The notes: generated by a model not told the origin, from the letters alone. A stretch of 64,000 bases of DNA from CAMLOF01 sp041913045 (GCA_041913045.1 JAYSGB010000003.1:62001-126000), one strand, 5' to 3'. Shown: positions 26,756-35,426, numbered from the stretch's first letter. Made by a program: numbers and translations.

Positions 26756-28444
26756 TTGGACACCGCACTGACTTTTGACCACATCGTTGTGGGTGCTGGC
26801 ACCGCTGGCTGCCTGCTGGCCAACCGCCTGAGCGCCGACCCGGCCCGCCGCGTACTGCTGCTGGAGGCGGGCCCGCCAGACAACTACCACTGGATCCACA
26901 TTCCCGTGGGTTACCTGTACTGCATAGGCAACCCGCGCACCGACTGGCTCTACCAGACCGAACCCGACCCAGGCCTGAATGGCCGCCGCCTGCGCTACCC
27001 GCGAGGCAAGACGCTGGGCGGGTGCAGCAGCATCAACGGCATGATCTACATGCGCGGCCAGGCCCGCGACTACGAGCATTGGGCCCGCCTGACAGGCGAC
27101 GCCGACTGGAACTGGGAGCGCTGCCTGCGCGACTTCAAGGCCCACGAAAACCACTACCGGCTGGACGCCGAGCACCAAGGGCAGAGCGACCCGGCGTTTG
27201 CCCTGCTGCATGGCAACCGGGAGCTGGGCAGCACGGGCGAATGGCGGGTGGAGAAGCAGCGCCTGCGCTGGGACATTCTGGACGCCTTTGCCGCAGCCGC
27301 AGAACAAGCAGGCATTCCCGCCACCAGCGACTTCAACAGCGGCAACAACGAAGGCGTGGGTTATTTTGAAGTGAACCAGAAGGCGGGTTGGCGCTGGAAC
27401 GCGTCCAAGGCCTTCTTGCGCCCCGTGCGCCACCGCACCAACCTGACCGTGTGGACCGGCGCGCAGGTGAAACGCCTGCTGCTGGAAACCTCCGCCGACG
27501 GAAGCCTGCGCTGCACCGGCGCCGAAGTGGTGCGCGACGGCCAACTGCACACCGTGCGCGCCACGCGCGAGGTAATCTTGAGCGCAGGCGCCGTTGGCTC
27601 GCCACAGATACTGCAGCTGTCGGGCATCGGCCCGGCAGACCTGCTGCAACAGCACGGCATTGCCGTGCAGGCAGACGTGCCCGGCGTGGGCGGCAATCTG
27701 CAAGACCACCTGCAGATTCGCGCGGTGTTCAAGGTTCGCGGCGTGAAAACGCTCAACACCCTGGCCAACAGCCTGTGGGGCAAGGCCAAGATCGGGCTGG
27801 AATACGCCCTGCGCCGCAGCGGCCCCATGAGCATGGCGCCCAGCCAGTTGGGGGCATTTACCCGCAGCTCACCTGAAATGCGCGACCCCAACGTGGAATA
27901 CCACGTGCAACCCCTGAGCCTGGACGCCTTTGGCGAACCGCTGCACAGCTTCCCGGCCTTCACGGCCAGCGTTTGCAACCTCAACCCCACCAGCCGGGGC
28001 ACCGTGCGCATACGCAGCGCCAACTTTCAAGATGCCCCCGCGATTGCACCCAACTACCTGAGCACCCCTGAAGACCGAAAGGTGGCGGCCGACAGCCTGC
28101 GGCTGACCCGGCGCATCGTGGCGCAACCGGCCCTGGCCAAGTACCAGCCTGAGGAATTCAAGCCCGGGCTGCAATACCAGAGCGACGAGGAACTGGCCCG
28201 GCTGGCGGGCGACATCGCCACCACCATCTTCCACCCCGTGGGCACCACCGCCATGGGAGCCGACGGCGACCCCAACGCCGTGCTGGACAGCCACCTGCGC
28301 GTGCGTGACGGGCGGGGTGGGCGCATCGCCGGGCTGCGCGTGGTGGATGCGGGCGCCATGCCCACCATCACCAGCGGCAACACCAACAGCCCCACCTTGA
28401 TGATGGCCGAGAAGGCAGCCCGCTGGATCTTGTCGGGCGTGTAG
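26756..28444 (+). CDS. GMC-family FAD oxidoreductase (choline dehydrogenase-like)
   Basis: A 562-residue flavoenzyme. The FAD-binding motif GAGTAGCLLANRLS is near residue 13, GGCSSINGMIYMRG (around 85) is GMC signature 1, and the C-terminal block HPVGTTAMG...RVVDAGAMPTITSGNTNSP contains the catalytic histidines. It oxidises an alcohol such as choline, a primary alcohol or a polyethylene glycol, using FAD. The start is a TTG at 26756 with GAGGAG five bases upstream; no better ATG is in frame. The LysR gene next to it probably controls it. Confidence 0.9.
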   Translation: MDTALTFDHIVVGAGTAGCLLANRLSADPARRVLLLEAGPPDNYHWIHIPVGYLYCIGNPRTDWLYQTEPDPGLNGRRLRYPRGKTLGGCSSINGMIYMRGQARDYEHWARLTGDADWNWERCLRDFKAHENHYRLDAEHQGQSDPAFALLHGNRELGSTGEWRVEKQRLRWDILDAFAAAAEQAGIPATSDFNSGNNEGVGYFEVNQKAGWRWNASKAFLRPVRHRTNLTVWTGAQVKRLLLETSADGSLRCTGAEVVRDGQLHTVRATREVILSAGAVGSPQILQLSGIGPADLLQQHGIAVQADVPGVGGNLQDHLQIRAVFKVRGVKTLNTLANSLWGKAKIGLEYALRRSGPMSMAPSQLGAFTRSSPEMRDPNVEYHVQPLSLDAFGEPLHSFPAFTASVCNLNPTSRGTVRIRSANFQDAPAIAPNYLSTPEDRKVAADSLRLTRRIVAQPALAKYQPEEFKPGLQYQSDEELARLAGDIATTIFHPVGTTAMGADGDPNAVLDSHLRVRDGRGGRIAGLRVVDAGAMPTITSGNTNSPTLMMAEKAARWILSGV

Positions 28445-28531
28445 GCCTGTCAGATGTCTGACGGCATGAATCACGAAAACACCGGGTTAGTCCCTATGCC
28501 CAGGCTTGGTGCATGTGCCTAGAATGCAAGC

Positions 28532-28669
28532 ACTCGCTGGTTGGGGGTACACCCTGCCGACCACACGCGAGAGGACCGAGGAGACAACCCAAACTCGAAC
28601 AACAGAATATCCAGCGTCCCCAGAGATGCAGAATTCTTCAGCGCCGGCTACATGCCGGCGTTTCTTTTT
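28532..28669 (+). ncRNA. Candidate small RNA of about 140 nt
   Basis: The 230-base gap after the GMC gene carries a TAGAAT -10-like box at 28520-28525, followed by a 5' hairpin (CTCGC at 28533-28537 pairing with GCGAG at 28567-28571, and TGGT with ACCA inside), then about 50 purine- and C-rich bases with little pairing potential, and finally a Rho-independent terminator. No open frame of note lies inside. This is the layout of a trans-acting sRNA. The -35 box is weak, and the terminator could instead serve the GMC gene. Confidence 0.4.
28642..28669 (+). terminator. Rho-independent terminator
   Basis: A perfect 7-base stem, CGCCGGC / GCCGGCG with loop TACAT, followed by TTTCTTTTT on the plus strand. 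It ends transcripts coming from the GMC gene or from the small RNA candidate before the convergent flagellar-rod-like gene. Confidence 0.85.
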
Positions 28670-28674
28670 CGGGT

Positions 28675-28971
28675 TCAGGCTTTTTCGTTCAACAAGGCAC
28701 CCATGGTGCGATCGGCCACGCGCAACACCTGCAAGTTGGCCTTGTAGGCAAAGCTGGCCGACATCTGCTCCACCACTTCCTCTTCCAGGTTCACGCCGGG
28801 TTGCTGCGCTTTTTGCAAGCGTGTGCCAACACCGCCCTCGGGCTGGGCCTCGGCCACCGCCTCCTGGCGGCGAAAACCCTGGGTAGGCAGGTTGGCCACG
28901 TTGTGGGCAGAACTGTCCAGCCGAAGCTGCGCAGACTGCATGCCCGACTGGGCGATGGAAAGGATGTTCAC
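28675..28971 (-). CDS. Small flagellar basal-body rod-like protein
   Basis: A 98-residue protein whose start, VNILSIAQSGMQSAQLRLDSSAHNVANL, matches the N-terminal flagellar rod-protein motif (Flg_bb_rod: an amphipathic helix with the S..NVAN pattern). The C-terminus (NLEEEVVEQMSASFAYKANLQVLRVADRTMGALL) resembles the C-terminal rod motif. It thus has both ends of a rod protein such as FlgC with almost no middle domain, and is too short for any standard rod subunit. The GTG start at 28971 is chosen for AGGAG nine bases upstream; 28995 is an alternative. No other flagellar gene is in the window. Confidence 0.65.
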   Translation of the reverse strand: MNILSIAQSGMQSAQLRLDSSAHNVANLPTQGFRRQEAVAEAQPEGGVGTRLQKAQQPGVNLEEEVVEQMSASFAYKANLQVLRVADRTMGALLNEKA

Positions 28972-29049
28972 CGGGAAAAGCTCCTGAATGTGCACCAGTT
29001 TACGCCGCTGTTGGGGCCATGCAAAGTCCGCCCGTCATCTGCACGCGGT

Positions 29050-29063
29050 TTGATCTGGCTCAA
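29050..29063 (+). promoter_or_regulatory. FNR/ANR-type site in the boxB promoter
   Basis: TTGATCTGGCTCAA differs from the FNR consensus TTGAT-N4-ATCAA at one position. A -10-like GATACT sits at 29086-29091, so a start near 29098 would place the site at about -41.5, the class II activating position. This suggests boxB is induced at low oxygen by an FNR/ANR protein; the regulator is not in the window. Confidence 0.5.
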
Positions 29064-29113
29064 ATCCCACACCCAATCTAGGCACGATACTGCACATCGC
29101 TTCAATAGCAAAA

Positions 29114-29125
29114 GCACTAAAGTGC
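29114..29125 (+). promoter_or_regulatory. Dyad GCACT-AA-AGTGC before boxB
   Basis: A perfect 5-base inverted repeat, 25 bases before the boxB start and downstream of the predicted transcription start. It contains the TGCA-type core seen in sites of the benzoyl-CoA-responsive repressors BoxR/BzdR, and its place in the leader would suit repression. The match to those sites is loose. Confidence 0.35.
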
Positions 29126-29150
29126 ATATTCATCCACCCAGGAGACCCGC

Positions 29151-30641
29151 ATGAGCCAGGAAGACACCCTGATCGAAGCCCCCGAGTCGGTCAACAGCGA
29201 CCGTTTTGTTGAAGTGAGCTACGACGACGCCATTCCCAACAACGTGGATTTGTCGTCGGACCGCACGCTGCTGCGCGCGCTGGAAAGCTGGCACCCCGGC
29301 TACCTGGACTGGTGGAAGGACATGGGGCCCGACGGCTTTCAGGAAGCCGACGTGTACCTGCGCACCGCCGTGGGCGTGGACCCCGCGGGCTGGGCCAAGT
29401 TTGGTTACGTGAAGATGCCCGAGTACCGCTGGGGCATTCTGCTGGCGCCCAAGGTGGAAGGCCGTACCATTCCCTGTGGCCGCCACAAGGGCGAGCCCGC
29501 ATGGCAAGAGGTGCCCGGTGAATACCGTTCGCTGCTGCGCCGCCTCATCGTGATCCAGGCCGACACGGAACCCGCCTCCGTTGAACAGCAGCGCTACCTG
29601 GGCAAGACCGCGCCCAGCCTGTACGACATGCGCAACCTGTTCCAGGTGAACGTGGAAGAAGGCCGCCACCTGTGGGCCATGGTGTACTTGCTCGTCAAGT
29701 ACTTTGGCAAGGACGGCCGCGAGGAAGCCCAAGCCCTGCTGGAACGCCGCAGCGGCCAGCAAGACAACCCGCGCATCCTGGGCGCCTTCAACGAGCGCAC
29801 GCCCGACTGGCTGAGCTTCTTCATGTTCACCTACTTCACCGACCGCGACGGCAAGATGCAACTCGCCGCGCTGGCCGAAAGCGGCTTCGACCCGCTGAGC
29901 CGCAGCTGCCGCTTCATGCTGACGGAAGAGGCGCACCACCTGTTTGTGGGCGAGACCGGCGTGGGCCGCACCATCGAGGCCACCTGCAACGCCATGGTCA
30001 AGGCGGGCATCAAAGACCCGTATGACGTGGAAGCCATCCGCAAGCTGGGCGTGGTGGACCTGCCGCTGCTGCAGCGCAAGGCCAACTTCCACATGAGCGT
30101 GACGCGCGACCTGTTCGGCTCCGAGATTTCGTCCAACGCCGCCGACGCCTTCAGCGCCGGACTGAAGGGCCGCTTCAACGAAGCCAACCTGAAGGACGAC
30201 CACGAGCTGCAGAACGACACCTACGCCGTGGAGCGCGTGGTGGACGGCAAGCTGGTGAAGGAAGACGTGCCCGCGCTGCGCGCCATCAACAGCCGCCTGC
30301 TGGACGACTACATCGCCGACTGCCAGGGCGGCATAGACCGCTGGAACAAGGTGATCGAGAAGGCGGGCATCGACTTCCGCATCACCCAGCCGCACAAGGG
30401 CTTCAACCGCCGCATCGGCGAGTTCGCGGGCCACCGCATCAGCCCCGACGGCCGCCTGCTCACCGAAGCCGAGTGGCAAGCCGGCCAGGGCGAGTGGCTG
30501 CCCAACGACGCCGACATGGCCTTCATCAACTCGCTGATGCAGCCTTGTCACCAGCCCGGCGAATACGCCAGCTGGATCGCCCCGCCCCGCATGGGCATCA
30601 ACCAGCAGCCGGTGGACTACGAGTACGTGAAGATCGACTGA
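29151..30641 (+). CDS. boxB: Benzoyl-CoA 2,3-epoxidase subunit BoxB
   Basis: A 496-residue diiron enzyme that, with the reductase BoxA, epoxidises benzoyl-CoA in the aerobic (hybrid) benzoate pathway. Carboxylate and histidine ligands are recognisable: Glu140 (QADTEP), Glu170 and His173 (EEGRH), Asp231 (YFTDRD), and Glu260 and His263 (TEEAHH). Their spacing equals that described for the Azoarcus enzyme. The ATG at 29151 follows AGGAG by six bases. BoxA, BoxC, the ligase and BoxR are absent from the window, so this copy stands apart from the usual box cluster. Its 3' end overlaps the convergent RHH gene by 25 bases. Confidence 0.96.
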   Translation: MSQEDTLIEAPESVNSDRFVEVSYDDAIPNNVDLSSDRTLLRALESWHPGYLDWWKDMGPDGFQEADVYLRTAVGVDPAGWAKFGYVKMPEYRWGILLAPKVEGRTIPCGRHKGEPAWQEVPGEYRSLLRRLIVIQADTEPASVEQQRYLGKTAPSLYDMRNLFQVNVEEGRHLWAMVYLLVKYFGKDGREEAQALLERRSGQQDNPRILGAFNERTPDWLSFFMFTYFTDRDGKMQLAALAESGFDPLSRSCRFMLTEEAHHLFVGETGVGRTIEATCNAMVKAGIKDPYDVEAIRKLGVVDLPLLQRKANFHMSVTRDLFGSEISSNAADAFSAGLKGRFNEANLKDDHELQNDTYAVERVVDGKLVKEDVPALRAINSRLLDDYIADCQGGIDRWNKVIEKAGIDFRITQPHKGFNRRIGEFAGHRISPDGRLLTEAEWQAGQGEWLPNDADMAFINSLMQPCHQPGEYASWIAPPRMGINQQPVDYEYVKID

Positions 30642-31039
30642 TCGGCGGGTGGTCCGGCATCTCCGTGGTGCCGGGCCCCCGAAGGGGTCAGTGCCCAATG
30701 TGACGGCAGCGCCTGCAGGACGGCGCGGGCGTCAAGCGAGCGGATGGGCACGGCCTTGTCCATGGGGATGCGATCATGGGCCTGCAAGGCCATGTACCGC
30801 AGGGCGCTCACCCGCAGGAAGGACGCGAAGTTGCCCACTTCGCCACGTGCGGCAACCAGTTCGTCGTAGAGCTTCTCGATCAGTTGCACCACGGTCATGC
30901 CGTCGCGCTCGCCGATTTCGGCCAGCACATCCCAGTAGAGGTTCTCCAGCCGGATGCTGGTGACCACGCCATGCAGCCGCACCGAACGGGTGCGGCTGGC
31001 GTAGCTGTCGGGATCGGCACTGATGAAGATTTCACACAT
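30617..31039 (-). CDS. Ribbon-helix-helix (RHH_4) DNA-binding protein
   Basis: A 140-residue protein with a ribbon-helix-helix region: the strand SVRLHGVVTSIRLENLYWDVL, then the helices DGMTVVQLIEKLYDELV and NFASFLRVSALRYM. This is the RHH_4 type found in many proteobacteria as a small transcription factor of unknown regulon. The tail after residue 105 is unstructured, and its last codons overlap the boxB 3' end, so the true end could have shifted. The start at 31039 is the ATG of MCEIFISADP. It follows the DJ-1/PfpI gene by 60 bases on the same strand. Confidence 0.75.
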   Translation of the reverse strand: MCEIFISADPDSYASRTRSVRLHGVVTSIRLENLYWDVLAEIGERDGMTVVQLIEKLYDELVAARGEVGNFASFLRVSALRYMALQAHDRIPMDKAVPIRSLDARAVLQALPSHWALTPSGARHHGDAGPPADQSIFTYS

Positions 31040-31099
31040 GACGACACTCCTGCGCGGTGATCCAGCGCGCATTGTGCGCCGCCCGGGCGTTTTTTGGCA

Positions 31100-31678
31100 T
31101 CAGTGGCTGATGCGGGTGCCCAGCACCTCCAGGAACTGCGCAATCCACGCAGGGTGTGCTGGCCACGCTGGCGCGGTGACGAAAGGCCCGTCGGTGACCG
31201 CCTGGTCTACCGCGATGGGCGCGTAGGTGGCGCCCGCAAGCTCCACCTCCACCTGGCAGGCCGGATAAGCCGAGATGGTGCGGCCTTTGATGTCGCCTGT
31301 GGCGGCGAGCAGCTGGGCACCGTGGCAGATGGCCGCCACCGGTTTGCCACTGCCGGTGAAGTGTTTGACCATGGCCACCACGCTGGCGTGCATGCGCAGG
31401 TACTCGGGGCCGCGCCCGCCGGGGATCACCAGCGCGTCGTAGTTCTCGGGCTTCACGTCGGCAAAGTTGGCGTTGAGCGTGAAGCGGTGACCGGGCTTTT
31501 CGCTGTAGGTCTGGGCGCCCTCGAAGTCGTGGATGGCCGTGTGGATCCAGTCGCCAGCTTTCTTGTCGGGAGCAACGGCGTGCACCGTGTGGCCAACGGC
31601 CTGCAGTGCCTGGAAGGGCACCATGGTTTCGTAGTCTTCGCAATAGTCACCGCAGATCATCAACAGCCTCTTGCCCAT
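31100..31678 (-). CDS. DJ-1/PfpI-family protein
   Basis: A 192-residue single-domain protein of the DJ-1/PfpI superfamily, with GGRGPEYLR and the nucleophile elbow AICHGAQLL (cysteine about residue 118). Family members act as glyoxalases, deglycase-like enzymes, hydrolases or chaperones, and its exact activity cannot be decided. The length is normal for YhbO/PfpI-type proteins. A GGAG lies six bases before the ATG at 31678. It may be co-transcribed with the RHH gene. Confidence 0.88.
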   Translation of the reverse strand: MGKRLLMICGDYCEDYETMVPFQALQAVGHTVHAVAPDKKAGDWIHTAIHDFEGAQTYSEKPGHRFTLNANFADVKPENYDALVIPGGRGPEYLRMHASVVAMVKHFTGSGKPVAAICHGAQLLAATGDIKGRTISAYPACQVEVELAGATYAPIAVDQAVTDGPFVTAPAWPAHPAWIAQFLEVLGTRISH

Positions 31679-31794
31679 CGGAGTCTCCTTGGATAGCGTG
31701 GATCGGGCTTTGATTGTTGGTGGGCGGGTGGCACAAGGGGTAATAGCCGGTTACTGCGGCGCAGCGGGTTTACCCTGACGAAGCCGGAAGATAC

Positions 31795-31831
31795 AAAAAA
31801 GGCCTGCCGCCCCGGCGGGCAAGCAGGCCTT
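31795..31831 (-). terminator. Rho-independent terminator after the uracil permease gene
   Basis: On the minus strand, a stem AAGGCCTGC / GCAGGCCTT with an inner CCCGCC/GGCGG hairpin is followed by TTTTTT (31800-31795). It lies 19 bases after the permease stop. Confidence 0.85.
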
Positions 31832-31849
31832 GGCGTGACGCGCGACTGA

Positions 31850-33130
31850 TCAACCCTTGCGGTTGAGCAGGGCGTGCAGGAGGATGGCGCCGAAAGTGGC
31901 CGTCCCGATGCCGCCCAGCGCGAATTCACCGAACCTGAGGGTGTAGTCGCCCGTGCCCAGCACCAGGGTGATGGCGGCCACCAGCAGGTTCTTGTTGTTG
32001 GAGAAGTCCACGCGGTTGTCGACCCAGATCTTGGCGCCCGCGATGGCAATGAGCCCGAACACCACGATGGACACGCCGCCCATGACGGCCAGCGGAATGG
32101 CCTGGATGACGGCACCAAACTTGGGGCTGAAACCCAGCACGACAGCCATGGCACCAGCCACCACGAAGATGGCGGTGGAGTAGATCTTGGTGGCGGCCAT
32201 GACGCCGATGTTTTCGGCGTAGGTGGTGACACCCGTGCCCCCGGCGCTGCCCGCAACCATGGTGGCCACGCCGTCGCCCATGAAGGCACGGCCCATGTAC
32301 TGGTCCAGGTTCTTGCCGGTCATGGCGGTCACGGCCTTGATGTGACCCAGGTTCTCGGCCACCAGGATGATGGCCACGGGCGCGATCAGCAACATGGCAT
32401 TGGCACTGAACACCGGGGCGCTGAAGTTGGGCATGCCGATCCACGCCGCGTTGGCAATGCCGCTCAGGTCCATGGGTTTACCCAGACCCATGCCGTTGGT
32501 GAGCACCGCGTAGATGACGCTGGCAATGATGAGACCCATGAGGATGAGCAGGCGCTGCACCATGCCGCTGGTGAACACCGCCACCAGCGCCACGCACACG
32601 AAGGTGACGCCCTGCATCCACGCGTCAAAACCCGTGGGCGCCATGTTCTTGATGGGGATTCCCGCCAGGTTGAGACCGATGACCGCCACCACCGAGCCGG
32701 TGACCACGGGGGGCATGAAGCGCTCGATCCAGCCCGTGCCCACCGCCTGCACGATGGCCCCGATGGCGAAGTACACAGCGCCGCAGGCAATGATGCCGCC
32801 CAGCGCCACGCCGATGTTGCCGTTGGGCCCCTGCCCTGCGTAGCCGCTGGCCGCGATCACCACACCAATGAAGGCAAAGCTGGAACCCAGATAGCTGGGC
32901 ACCTTGCCGCCGGTCATGACGAAGAAGATGAGCGTGCCGATGCCGCTCATGAGGATGGCGACGTTGGGGTCGAACCCCATGAGGATGGGCGCGAGCACCG
33001 TGGCGCCGAACATGGCGATGAGGTGCTGCACGCCCATGACGGTGGTCTGCGGCCAGGGCAGCCGTTCGTCCGGGCCGATGACGCCGCCCGCCTGCAGGGC
33101 CGCGTCGGATTTTTCTGTCCATTGAAACAT
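31850..33130 (-). CDS. Uracil/xanthine permease (NCS2 family)
   Basis: A 426-residue transporter with about fourteen helices of the UraA/NCS2 fold. Signature segments include QHLIAMFGATVLAPILMGFDP at the N-terminus and AENLGHIKAVTAMTG and GGTGVTTYAENIGVMAATKI in the substrate region, closest to UraA/RutG uracil carriers. It imports pyrimidines with protons. The start at 33130 (MFQWTE) is preceded by GAGGAG. A terminator follows the gene. Confidence 0.9.
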   Translation of the reverse strand: MFQWTEKSDAALQAGGVIGPDERLPWPQTTVMGVQHLIAMFGATVLAPILMGFDPNVAILMSGIGTLIFFVMTGGKVPSYLGSSFAFIGVVIAASGYAGQGPNGNIGVALGGIIACGAVYFAIGAIVQAVGTGWIERFMPPVVTGSVVAVIGLNLAGIPIKNMAPTGFDAWMQGVTFVCVALVAVFTSGMVQRLLILMGLIIASVIYAVLTNGMGLGKPMDLSGIANAAWIGMPNFSAPVFSANAMLLIAPVAIILVAENLGHIKAVTAMTGKNLDQYMGRAFMGDGVATMVAGSAGGTGVTTYAENIGVMAATKIYSTAIFVVAGAMAVVLGFSPKFGAVIQAIPLAVMGGVSIVVFGLIAIAGAKIWVDNRVDFSNNKNLLVAAITLVLGTGDYTLRFGEFALGGIGTATFGAILLHALLNRKG

Positions 33131-33280
33131 GGTGAATCTCACTCCTCGAAATTTGGAAAGTGGCGAGATTCTGCCCGCACCAAAGGTGTGCAGGCAAGCC
33201 ACGGGGTTGCGCCCCTGACGCCCAGGCGATAGAAACCAAATTTGTGATTGGCCTATGCTCCGCCTTCAGGAGACACAAAG

Positions 33281-35425
33281 ATGCACACCGCCAGCGCCAA
33301 CCCCGCGCCGCCCTACGTACCCCAGATGCGCCTGTACCAGAACTGGCTGCGCGAGCAACGTGGGTTGGATTTCAACAGCTACCAAGACCTGTGGCGCTGG
33401 TCCACCACCGACCTGAGCGGCTTCTGGCAGAGCATCTGGGACTACTTTGAACTGCAATCGCCCACACCGCACAGCGCTGTGCTGACGGGTGGGCCCATGC
33501 CCGAATTCCATTGGTTCCCTGGCGCACAGGTGAACTACACCCGGCAGGTGCTGCGCCATGGCGACGCGGCCCACGCCGCCGGACACCCCGCCATCATCAG
33601 CGAGGACGAGCGCGGCCGCGTGCGCGTGCTGAAGTGGCCCGATCTGCGCCGCCAGGTGGCGTCCCTGGCGCTGGCGTTGAAGGACATGGGCGTACAGCGC
33701 GGCGACCGCGTGGCGGCCTACCTGCCCAACGTGCCCGAAACGGCCGTGGCCATGCTGGCGTGCGCCAGCATCGGTGCCGTATGGAGCTTGTGCGCGCCCG
33801 ACATGGGCACCGCCGCCGTGCTCGACCGCTTCAGCCAGATCGAACCCGTGGTGCTGATTGCAGCCGATGGCGTGCACTACGGGGGCCGCCCCATGGACCG
33901 CTCGGCTACCGTGGCCGAACTGAGCGATGGCCTGCCCAGCCTGCAGCATGTGGTGACCCTGCGCACCCCCTACGCTGCCGAGCGCGTGCCCGGCGCTGCT
34001 GAATTCGAGACCCTGACCGACCGCGACAACGCCGCCACCGCCGCCTTCGAGCCGGAATGGGTGCCGTTCGATCACCCGCTGTGGGTGGTGTATTCCAGCG
34101 GCACCACCGGCCTGCCCAAGCCCATCGTGCATGGGCACGGCGGCATCCTGCTCACCCTGCTGTCGGCCCTGGTGCTGCACAACGACGTGGGGGCCAGCTT
34201 TGCTGCCAACAGCCTGGGTGAGCGCTTCCACTGGTACAGCTCCACGGGCTGGGTGATGTGGAACGTTCAGGTGACCGGTCTGGCCGCAGGCGCCACCATC
34301 GTGCTGTACGACGGCAACCCCGGCGGCAGCAAGGAACAGCCTGACTGGAACGTGCTGTGGCGCTTTGCCGGGCGGCACAAGGTCACCTTCTTTGGCGCTG
34401 GCGCTGCTTACTACGCCAACTGCATGAAGGCAGGCGTGGACCTGCCAGCCCTGCAAGCCGATGGCTTTGACCTGCACCGCATACGCGCGCTGGGCAGCAC
34501 CGGCTCGCCCTTGGCCGAGGAAGTGCAGCGCTGGGGCAGCGCGCAGTTCGCCAGTTTGGAGGCAACAGGTGGGGACGAGGTCGATTCGCCGCAGGGCCGC
34601 CCCAAGGCGAATCAGCCCCCTCGGGGGGCAGCGACCCGCGCAGCGGCGGAGCGTGGGGGCACTGTGTGGTGGTGCAACATCTCGGGCGGCACCGACTTCT
34701 GCGGGGCCTTCATCGGCGGCAACCGCGAACTGCCCGAGGTGCCGGGCCAGATGCAGTGCCGCCAGCTGGGCTGCGCCGTGGAAGCCTGGGGCGAAGATGG
34801 CAATCCCCTCATCGGCGAGGTGGGCGAACTGGTGTGCACGCAGCCTATACCATCCATGCCGCTGTACTTCTGGAACGACGAAGGCAAACAGCGCTACCTC
34901 TCCAGCTATTTCGACATGTACCCCGGCGTCTGGCGCCATGGCGACTGGCTGAAGGTGGGCGTGGATGGTGGCTGCGTCATCTACGGCCGGTCTGACGCCA
35001 CCATCAACCGCCACGGCCTGCGCATGGGCACCAGCGAAATCTACGCCGCCGTGGAGGCCCTGCCCGAGGTGCTGGACGCCATGGTGGTGGACCTGGAATA
35101 CCTGGGCCGCGATAGTTACATGCCCTTGTTCGTGGTGCTGCGCCCGGGCGTGACGCTGGACGACGCCTTGCGCGAGCGCATTGCCGGGGCTATTCGCAGT
35201 GCGCTGTCGCCGCGCTTCGTGCCCGACGAGATCGTGCAAGTGACCGAAATACCGCGCACCCTGAGCGGCAAGAAGCAGGAGCTGCCGATCAAGAAACTGC
35301 TGCTGGGCCAGCCGCTGGACAAGGTGGTGAACCGCGACGCCATGGCCAACCCCGGCTGCCTGGGGTGGTACGTGGCCTTTGCCAACGCGCACCAGCAGCG
35401 GCACGCCGACAGCCAGAACGGTTGA
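33281..35425 (+). CDS. Acetoacetyl-CoA synthetase with an in-frame repeat insertion
   Basis: A 714-residue ANL-family ligase that activates acetoacetate with ATP and CoA. Motifs: YSSGTTGLPKPIVHGHGG (AMP binding), WYSSTGWVMWN, GGTDFCGAF, YGRSDATINRHGLRMG (the hinge region) and SGKKQELPIKKLL with the catalytic lysine. Residues about 435-460 are extra: they are coded by a GC-rich dispersed repeat inserted in frame just before WWCNISGGTDF. The start at 33281 is chosen for AGGAG eight bases upstream. It would link ketone bodies or polyhydroxybutyrate breakdown to central metabolism. Whether the enzyme tolerates the insertion is unknown. Confidence 0.9.
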   Translation: MHTASANPAPPYVPQMRLYQNWLREQRGLDFNSYQDLWRWSTTDLSGFWQSIWDYFELQSPTPHSAVLTGGPMPEFHWFPGAQVNYTRQVLRHGDAAHAAGHPAIISEDERGRVRVLKWPDLRRQVASLALALKDMGVQRGDRVAAYLPNVPETAVAMLACASIGAVWSLCAPDMGTAAVLDRFSQIEPVVLIAADGVHYGGRPMDRSATVAELSDGLPSLQHVVTLRTPYAAERVPGAAEFETLTDRDNAATAAFEPEWVPFDHPLWVVYSSGTTGLPKPIVHGHGGILLTLLSALVLHNDVGASFAANSLGERFHWYSSTGWVMWNVQVTGLAAGATIVLYDGNPGGSKEQPDWNVLWRFAGRHKVTFFGAGAAYYANCMKAGVDLPALQADGFDLHRIRALGSTGSPLAEEVQRWGSAQFASLEATGGDEVDSPQGRPKANQPPRGAATRAAAERGGTVWWCNISGGTDFCGAFIGGNRELPEVPGQMQCRQLGCAVEAWGEDGNPLIGEVGELVCTQPIPSMPLYFWNDEGKQRYLSSYFDMYPGVWRHGDWLKVGVDGGCVIYGRSDATINRHGLRMGTSEIYAAVEALPEVLDAMVVDLEYLGRDSYMPLFVVLRPGVTLDDALRERIAGAIRSALSPRFVPDEIVQVTEIPRTLSGKKQELPIKKLLLGQPLDKVVNRDAMANPGCLGWYVAFANAHQQRHADSQNG
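34583..34660 (+). repeat. Dispersed GC-rich hairpin repeat inside the acetoacetyl-CoA synthetase gene
   Basis: A 78-base (26-codon) stretch with two hairpins: GATTCGCC (34583-34590) with GGCGAATC (34606-34613), and GCCCCC with GGGGGC around 34615-34629, followed by AGCGACCCGCG...GAGCGTGGGGGC. It has the look of the short intergenic repeats of Comamonadaceae genomes. It keeps the reading frame open. Confidence 0.6.
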
Positions 35426-35426
35426 A

